Below, in pieces: positions 4,505 through 8,853 of a stretch of 8,853 nucleotides of DNA (positions within the stretch are counted from its first letter, which is position 1; each line of letters begins with the position of its first letter). Source of the stretch: Betaproteobacteria bacterium (lineage in GTDB: Bacteria > Pseudomonadota > Gammaproteobacteria > Burkholderiales > Rhodocyclaceae); NCBI GenBank assembly GCA_020047725.1, contig JAIFNM010000323.1:1-8853 (forward strand), read 5' to 3'. The notes under the pieces are model-generated. The model saw nothing but the letters and a program-made list of their open reading frames with translations, had not been told where the DNA came from and searched no databases. A program made the position numbers and the translations under genes.

Positions 4505-5866
4505 ATGATTAAAGTATTCAACCACTGGATTCACTGGAAAACCATTGTTCAGATCGTCCTTGATCTTCTGTTTCCGGTAGCGTGTGTTCTGTTAGCTGTA
4601 ATCATGTGGGGCGTTGGCGGTCAAGAAGATTTCGAAGCCGTAATCGTTTATGCGGTTATTTTTGCTCTTGTAATGGTGGTTTTTAACGGCTGGCTTGGGC
4701 TTTACCACCGTGCTCATAGTCGGACGATTGCGCAAACACGTGCGCGAGCTGTTTTGTCCTTATATCTGGCGGTGCCACTTGCATCGATAGCCAATGCAAA
4801 TCAAAAACTTCTGCTTCTGTCTGGCTTGGCTGCGCTGTTTGGAACGCTCGTTCATCGTGTTTACACCATGCATTCTCGTACGGGGTCAATGATGCAGCAT
4901 CGTGTAATGATCTTTGGTGCAGGTCCCGAGGCAAAGTCTGTTGGTAAAGTCCTCAAGAAATCAGATCCTGACATTCATATCGTTGGCTATTACCCAGGGC
5001 CAACAGACGCGGAGATCTGTGTAGCCGATCAGTTTTTGCTGCCTCGTGCCCAGTCGCTCTCTGACACGGCGCATAACTTGAATGTTGATGAAATAATTAT
5101 TGCCGTGCATGAGCGACGTGGCGGCATTCTGCCTTTGCGCGAACTTCTCGATTGCAAACTGTGCGGCGTAAAGGTCCTTGATCTTGCCAGCTATTTTGAA
5201 CGGGCACTGGGACAGATTCGACTGGATTCGCTGCGGGCTGGCTGGCTGATTTTTGGTGAGGGATTCAGGCAAGGGTGGGGACGTACATTCATCAAGCGCT
5301 TGTTCGATACCGTTGCGGCGTTGATTCTGCTTTTTCTCGCGTTGCCGGTGATGCTTGTCACCGTGATCCTGATTGTGCTTGAGGATGGGTTCCCGGTGTT
5401 TTATACACAGGAGCGTGTTGGGTTGAATGGCCGTCTGTTCAAGGTCGTCAAGTTCCGCAGCATGCGCAAGGATGCTGAGAGCGACGGAAAGCCCCGCTGG
5501 GCAACGGCAAACGATGATCGGACGACGCGTGTTGGTCGCATCATTCGCAAACTGCGCATTGATGAGCTGCCTCAGCTTTTCAGCGTTCTGACCGGCGATA
5601 TGAGTCTGGTTGGGCCGCGCCCGGAACGGCCCTTTTTTGTTGATCAACTTACGCGCGATATTCCATTTTATGCTGTTCGCCATAGCGTAAAGCCGGGCGT
5701 TACCGGCTGGGCTCAGGTCAGCTACCACTACGGGGCATCGGTTGACGATTCGATCCAGAAACTCCAGTACGACCTTTACTATGTCAAAAATCACACCTTG
5801 TTTCTGGATATCGTAATCCTGTTTGAAACCGTAGGCGTGGTGCTTACCGGCAAGGGCGCTCAGTAA
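4505..5866 (+). CDS. EPS sugar transferase, EpsB-type polyprenyl-phosphate glycosyl-1-phosphate transferase
   Basis: This 453-residue protein matches the PEP-CTERM-associated sugar transferases of the WbaP/EpsB superfamily. It has N-terminal hydrophobic segments at about 13-36, 45-66, 82-95 and 101-119. A nucleotide-binding-like central domain starts with RVMIFGAGPEAK at 133-144. A further membrane segment lies at about 267-292, before the catalytic domain. That domain shows PVFYTQERVGLNGR (297-310), KFRSM (316-320), RIDELPQLFSVLTGDMSLVGPRP (351-373) with the Asp353-Glu354 pair, KPGVTGWAQV (396-405) and QYDLYYV (421-427). It transfers a hexose-1-phosphate from a UDP-sugar to undecaprenyl phosphate at the cytoplasmic face and so starts the EPS repeat unit. 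The donor sugar cannot be told. The ATG has only a weak GGGGG site before it. A 647-base gap with repeats separates it from the upstream gene, so it probably has its own promoter. The gap to prsK is 58 bases. Confidence 0.92.
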   Translation: MIKVFNHWIHWKTIVQIVLDLLFPVACVLLAVIMWGVGGQEDFEAVIVYAVIFALVMVVFNGWLGLYHRAHSRTIAQTRARAVLSLYLAVPLASIANANQKLLLLSGLAALFGTLVHRVYTMHSRTGSMMQHRVMIFGAGPEAKSVGKVLKKSDPDIHIVGYYPGPTDAEICVADQFLLPRAQSLSDTAHNLNVDEIIIAVHERRGGILPLRELLDCKLCGVKVLDLASYFERALGQIRLDSLRAGWLIFGEGFRQGWGRTFIKRLFDTVAALILLFLALPVMLVTVILIVLEDGFPVFYTQERVGLNGRLFKVVKFRSMRKDAESDGKPRWATANDDRTTRVGRIIRKLRIDELPQLFSVLTGDMSLVGPRPERPFFVDQLTRDIPFYAVRHSVKPGVTGWAQVSYHYGASVDDSIQKLQYDLYYVKNHTLFLDIVILFETVGVVLTGKGAQ

Positions 5867-5891
5867 AACGGAGTCCTCTCAGGGCGAGTCG

Positions 5892-5916
5892 TATAATTGA
5901 ACGCAATCTGGGGAGG
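5892..5916 (+). promoter_or_regulatory. Possible -10 element and the ribosome binding site of prsK
   Basis: TATAAT at 5892-5897 is a perfect -10 hexamer, but no good -35 lies 16-18 bases upstream. If it is used, transcription would start near 5904 and leave a leader of about 20 bases. GGGGAGG at 5910-5916 is a strong Shine-Dalgarno site eight bases before the TTG at 5925, and it supports that unusual start. The ribosome binding site is convincing; the promoter is tentative. Confidence 0.4.
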
Positions 5917-5924
5917 TTTGACGT

Positions 5925-8036
5925 TTGGATGCAAGCAGAGAACTAATATCTGTCTGGAGTTATGGCCTTGCTGGCTTCGTTTATGTGGCCTTTGCAATCT
6001 ATCTCGCCTCTGGATGGCGCGTTGGTCTTAGAAACCGTGCGCTTTTCATCGCTACTGTTCTGTGTGCCCTGTGGGGTCTGGCAGGTCTGGCGTTTGCGTT
6101 AACCGGGCAAGGCATCTTTCTGGCGAGTAGTTTGCTCGCTGATCTTTTCCGGTTTGCCGGCTGGAATTTCTTTCTTTTGGTTCTTCTCAAGCCGGAATCT
6201 TCGGCGGGTGAACGCTGGCCGAATCGCTTGAAATGGCTGAGTGGGATTGCGCTTGCGCTGTTTGTTGTTGGCCTTGTTGCGCAAATCATGGCGGTGCTAA
6301 GCATTCCGTTCTTTTTCCCGCCGCAGCGACTGGCTTTATTTGACTCACTGGCAATGACCGTTTTTGCTTTGGTTCTCGTCGAGCAATTGTTTCGTAACGT
6401 TGCTGCCGACTGGATCTGGAGCATCAAACCTCTCTGTCTGGGTTTGGGTGGCGCGGTCCTGTTTGACCTGTATCTGTACTCGGATGCCTTGCTATTCAAC
6501 CGGATTGACGTTGATGCATTCAGTATTCGCGGCTTCGTGCATGCTCTGGTGGTGCCACTGGTCGCACTTTCAACTATTCGAAGCCGTGACTGGAAAACAA
6601 AAATCGTTCTTTCACAACGTGCTGCCTTGCAATCTGCAACACTGGTTGCCGTAGGTGTCTATCTCCTGTTCATGGCTGGGGCTGGATACTATGTTCGCTA
6701 TTTCGGCGGAGACTGGGGTCGACCCTTCCAGTTGGCGCTGCTATTTGCTGCGTTGCTGGCGCTGGGCATACTTGGTTTGTCGGGATCAATGCGGGCGAAG
6801 TTTCGCGTCCTGGTTGGCAAGCATTTTTTCAGTTATCGCTATGATTATCGGGAGGAATGGCTCCGCTTTACCAATACGCTCTCGTCTCAGGACGGGTTTT
6901 CTGAAATGGGGCGACATGCCGTCAAGGGCCTGGCGGACATGGTCGAGAGCCCGGCCGGCGCGCTGTGGTTGAAAGACCCGACCGGACGTTTCTTTGCTCA
7001 GTCCGCGTGCTGGAATATGCCTGTTTCGTCGGTTACTGAAGATGCCGATAGCAAACTGTGCCAGTTTTTGCTTGATAGCGGCTGGGTTATCAATCTCGAA
7101 GAGTATCGCTCGCTGCCGCGCCGCTATGATCGACTCGATTTGCCCGAGTGGCTGGTTGAAGTGCCAAATGCCTGGCTGGTTGTTCCATTGGCGACGGGGA
7201 GCGAGATGATCGGCTTTGTCGTTCTGGCTACGGCACGTACGCGAATTGACGTCAACTGGGAGGTTAACGATCTGTTGAAAACAGCGGGTCGTCAGGCGGG
7301 GGCTTTCCTCGGCCAGATGCAGGCGACTGAGGCACTGCTTGAGGTACGGAAGTTTGACGCGTTCAATCGGATGTCGGCTTTTGTTGTCCATGACTTGAAG
7401 AATATCGTGGCTCAATTGTCTCTGATGCTAAAGAATGCAGAACGTCATCGCGATAACCCTGAATTTCAACAGGATATGCTGATGACCGTGGAACACTCCG
7501 TCGAGCGCATGCGGCAATTGATGATGCAGTTGCGTGAAGGAACAACTCCGGTTGATAGCCCGCGTGGTATTGACCTTGGTGATGTAATTCGGCGAATCCA
7601 GACTGCCAAGGCCTCACAGGGGCACGATGTGGTCATTGAGAACACGGAAAAGGTGTTTGCCAAAGGGCACGAAGATCGGGTCGAACGCGTTATTGGCCAC
7701 ATAGTACAGAACGCGCTGGATGCGACTGAAAACGGTGGTCAGGTTTCGGTTAGCCTGGAGCGACAAAAAGCACATGCTGTGATCAAGGTCAGCGATACAG
7801 GGCATGGCATGACTCCGGAGTTTCTGCGGGAGCGTCTGTTCAAGCCTTTCCAGACGACCAAGCCGGCAGGAATGGGTATCGGTGCGTATGAGAGCTTTCA
7901 GTATGTGAACGAGTTGGGCGGAAAAATTTCCGTCGAAAGCAAGGTTGACGTCGGAACACAGGTCAGTTTGTTGCTACCGCTGTTTGATATGGGTGCAGGA
8001 ATGAATTTTAGTGAGTTGAGCGAGGAGCCGCGATGA
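5925..8036 (+). CDS. prsK: PEP-CTERM/exosortase system sensor histidine kinase PrsK
   Basis: This 703-residue membrane histidine kinase has about 8-9 hydrophobic segments between residues 10 and 287 and no large periplasmic domain. A GAF-like domain follows at about 320-465, and then a kinase core. The H-box is FVVHDLKN with His489 as the phosphorylated residue. HIVQNALDAT (592-601) is the N-box, DTGHGM (624-629) the G1 box, FKPFQTTK (639-646) the F-box, and GMGIGAY (649-655) the G2 box. The membrane-GAF-kinase layout and position just before an NtrC-type regulator match PrsK of PEP-CTERM/EPS systems. It presumably senses a membrane or cell-envelope cue and phosphorylates PrsR; the signal is unknown. 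The start is TTG at 5925, with GGGGAGG eight bases upstream. The nearby ATG at 5929 is out of frame. The stop overlaps the prsR start by ATGA, so the two are translationally coupled. Confidence 0.92.
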   Translation: MDASRELISVWSYGLAGFVYVAFAIYLASGWRVGLRNRALFIATVLCALWGLAGLAFALTGQGIFLASSLLADLFRFAGWNFFLLVLLKPESSAGERWPNRLKWLSGIALALFVVGLVAQIMAVLSIPFFFPPQRLALFDSLAMTVFALVLVEQLFRNVAADWIWSIKPLCLGLGGAVLFDLYLYSDALLFNRIDVDAFSIRGFVHALVVPLVALSTIRSRDWKTKIVLSQRAALQSATLVAVGVYLLFMAGAGYYVRYFGGDWGRPFQLALLFAALLALGILGLSGSMRAKFRVLVGKHFFSYRYDYREEWLRFTNTLSSQDGFSEMGRHAVKGLADMVESPAGALWLKDPTGRFFAQSACWNMPVSSVTEDADSKLCQFLLDSGWVINLEEYRSLPRRYDRLDLPEWLVEVPNAWLVVPLATGSEMIGFVVLATARTRIDVNWEVNDLLKTAGRQAGAFLGQMQATEALLEVRKFDAFNRMSAFVVHDLKNIVAQLSLMLKNAERHRDNPEFQQDMLMTVEHSVERMRQLMMQLREGTTPVDSPRGIDLGDVIRRIQTAKASQGHDVVIENTEKVFAKGHEDRVERVIGHIVQNALDATENGGQVSVSLERQKAHAVIKVSDTGHGMTPEFLRERLFKPFQTTKPAGMGIGAYESFQYVNELGGKISVESKVDVGTQVSLLLPLFDMGAGMNFSELSEEPR

Positions 8037-8853
8037 GTTCTGAAAAAATGCGTCCTCTGCTGATTGTTGAAGACGATCCGGCATTGCAGAAGCAGATCCG
8101 CTGGGCGTTTGATCAATACGAAACCCTGACGGCAGCGGATCGCGAAAGTGCGTTGGCGCAAGTGCGTCGAAACTCGCCTCCGGTAGTGACCATGGATCTC
8201 GGTTTGCCACCGGATGCCGACTCCGTTTCGGAAGGCTTTTTGCTGCTTGAACAGATTCTGACGATTGCTCCTGATACCAAGGTGATTGTCCTGACTGGTC
8301 AGAATGATCGGGCCAACGCGCTGCGAGCCATTGGCCTTGGCGCCTATGACTTTTTTGCCAAACCGTTTGAAATCGACATGCTGAGTTTGACGATTGAACG
8401 GGCGTATCGTCTTTATGATCTCCAGCAAGAGAACAAGCGACTGCAGCTCATGCATCAACCGGATGTTCTCGCCGGGCTGATTTCACGCGACCCCGAAGTC
8501 TTGCGGGTCTGCCGTACCGTTGAAAAAGTCGCAAGCAGCGACGCGACTGTGCTGGTTCTTGGTGAAAGCGGAACCGGCAAGGAATTGATTGCGCGCGGGC
8601 TGCATGCCGCTTCGCAACGGCGCAACGAACGTTTCATCGCCATCAACTGTGCAGCGATTCCGGACAACCTGCTGGAAAGCGAACTCTTCGGCTATGAAAA
8701 AGGCGCGTTTACTGGCGCCGCAAAAACAACGCCGGGCAAGATCGAGACGGCCCATCGTGGCACCCTGATGCTTGACGAAATTGGCGATTTGCCGCATTCA
8801 CTGCAGGCGAAGTTGTTGCGCTTCCTGCAAGAACGAGTCATCGAGCGGATTGG
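8033..8853 (+). CDS. prsR: Sigma-54-dependent response regulator PrsR (3' end beyond the window)
   Basis: This gene is open to the window edge. The first 273 codons are present, about 60% of an NtrC-type regulator of roughly 450 residues. The ATG at 8033 overlaps the prsK stop and is preceded by GAGGAG at 8022-8027. The receiver domain spans about 8-125, with acidic Asp14 and Asp15, the phospho-acceptor Asp55 in VTMDLGLPPDAD, Thr88 and Lys110. After a helical linker (about 126-142) the AAA+ domain begins. GESGTGKE at 177-184 is Walker A, GAFTGA at 224-229 is the loop that contacts sigma-54, and LMLDEIGD at 245-252 is Walker B. The expected C-terminal helix-turn-helix lies outside. Phosphorylated PrsR would bind upstream sites and open RpoN promoters of PEP-CTERM and related EPS genes. 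The pairing with PrsK and the GAFTGA motif make the identity secure. Confidence 0.92.
   Translation, partial: MSSEKMRPLLIVEDDPALQKQIRWAFDQYETLTAADRESALAQVRRNSPPVVTMDLGLPPDADSVSEGFLLLEQILTIAPDTKVIVLTGQNDRANALRAIGLGAYDFFAKPFEIDMLSLTIERAYRLYDLQQENKRLQLMHQPDVLAGLISRDPEVLRVCRTVEKVASSDATVLVLGESGTGKELIARGLHAASQRRNERFIAINCAAIPDNLLESELFGYEKGAFTGAAKTTPGKIETAHRGTLMLDEIGDLPHSLQAKLLRFLQERVIERI

Noticed and set aside
4961..5794. Long 277-codon minus-strand open frame opposite the sugar transferase
   Set aside because: It lies wholly antisense to a gene with clear catalytic motifs. Its translation is rich in Arg, Gln and Asn with no domain pattern, as expected for a shadow frame.
6786..7415. 209-codon minus-strand open frame opposite prsK
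   Set aside because: It is antisense to the GAF and early kinase region of prsK, and the composition is that of a shadow frame with no recognisable motifs.

Overview
The window is part of an exopolysaccharide (EPS) locus of the exosortase / PEP-CTERM type. The likely host is a Gram-negative betaproteobacterium, perhaps of the Rhodocyclales (Dechloromonas, Azonexus or Zoogloea-like). That assignment rests on gene order and protein families (acyl carrier protein, two exosortase-associated hydrolases, Wzy/ligase-like membrane protein, EpsB-type sugar transferase, PrsK, PrsR). It is an inference and no species can be named. All six genes that I accept lie on the + strand.

Region 1 (31-3857) is a compact operon-like run. 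A small acyl carrier protein is followed by two alpha/beta-hydrolase-fold proteins. The second and third genes overlap by ATGA. A large O-antigen ligase/polymerase-like membrane protein then starts 18 bases after the second hydrolase. The ACP and hydrolases are commonly accompanied upstream by an acyl-CoA ligase-like and a PLP-dependent decarboxylase gene. Those would lie outside this window to the left. The set suggests that a small acyl or amino-acyl group is activated, carried on the ACP and transferred or released, but the chemistry is not established.

Region 2 (3858-4504) is a 647-base gap without a convincing gene, and it is structurally the most interesting part. It holds a 146-bp MITE-like insertion with 16-bp perfect terminal inverted repeats and a 9-bp target duplication. 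The insertion sits exactly at the end of the membrane-protein gene. A second, diverged copy lies about 110 bp away in opposite orientation. Each copy carries two REP-like hairpin units. Between the second copy and the next gene lie a stem-loop and a nested palindrome that looks like a protein-binding site.

Region 3 (4505-8853) encodes the initiating sugar transferase (polyprenyl-phosphate hexose-1-phosphate type) and then the two-component pair PrsK/PrsR. PrsK is a membrane histidine kinase with a GAF domain and a TTG start. PrsR is a sigma-54-dependent NtrC-type response regulator that runs off the right end. prsK and prsR overlap by ATGA. The likely logic is that the transferase begins the EPS repeat unit on undecaprenyl phosphate, the Wzy-like protein polymerises or ligates it, and PrsK/PrsR with RpoN controls PEP-CTERM proteins and possibly EPS genes. 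I found no correctly spaced sigma-54 promoter inside the gap.
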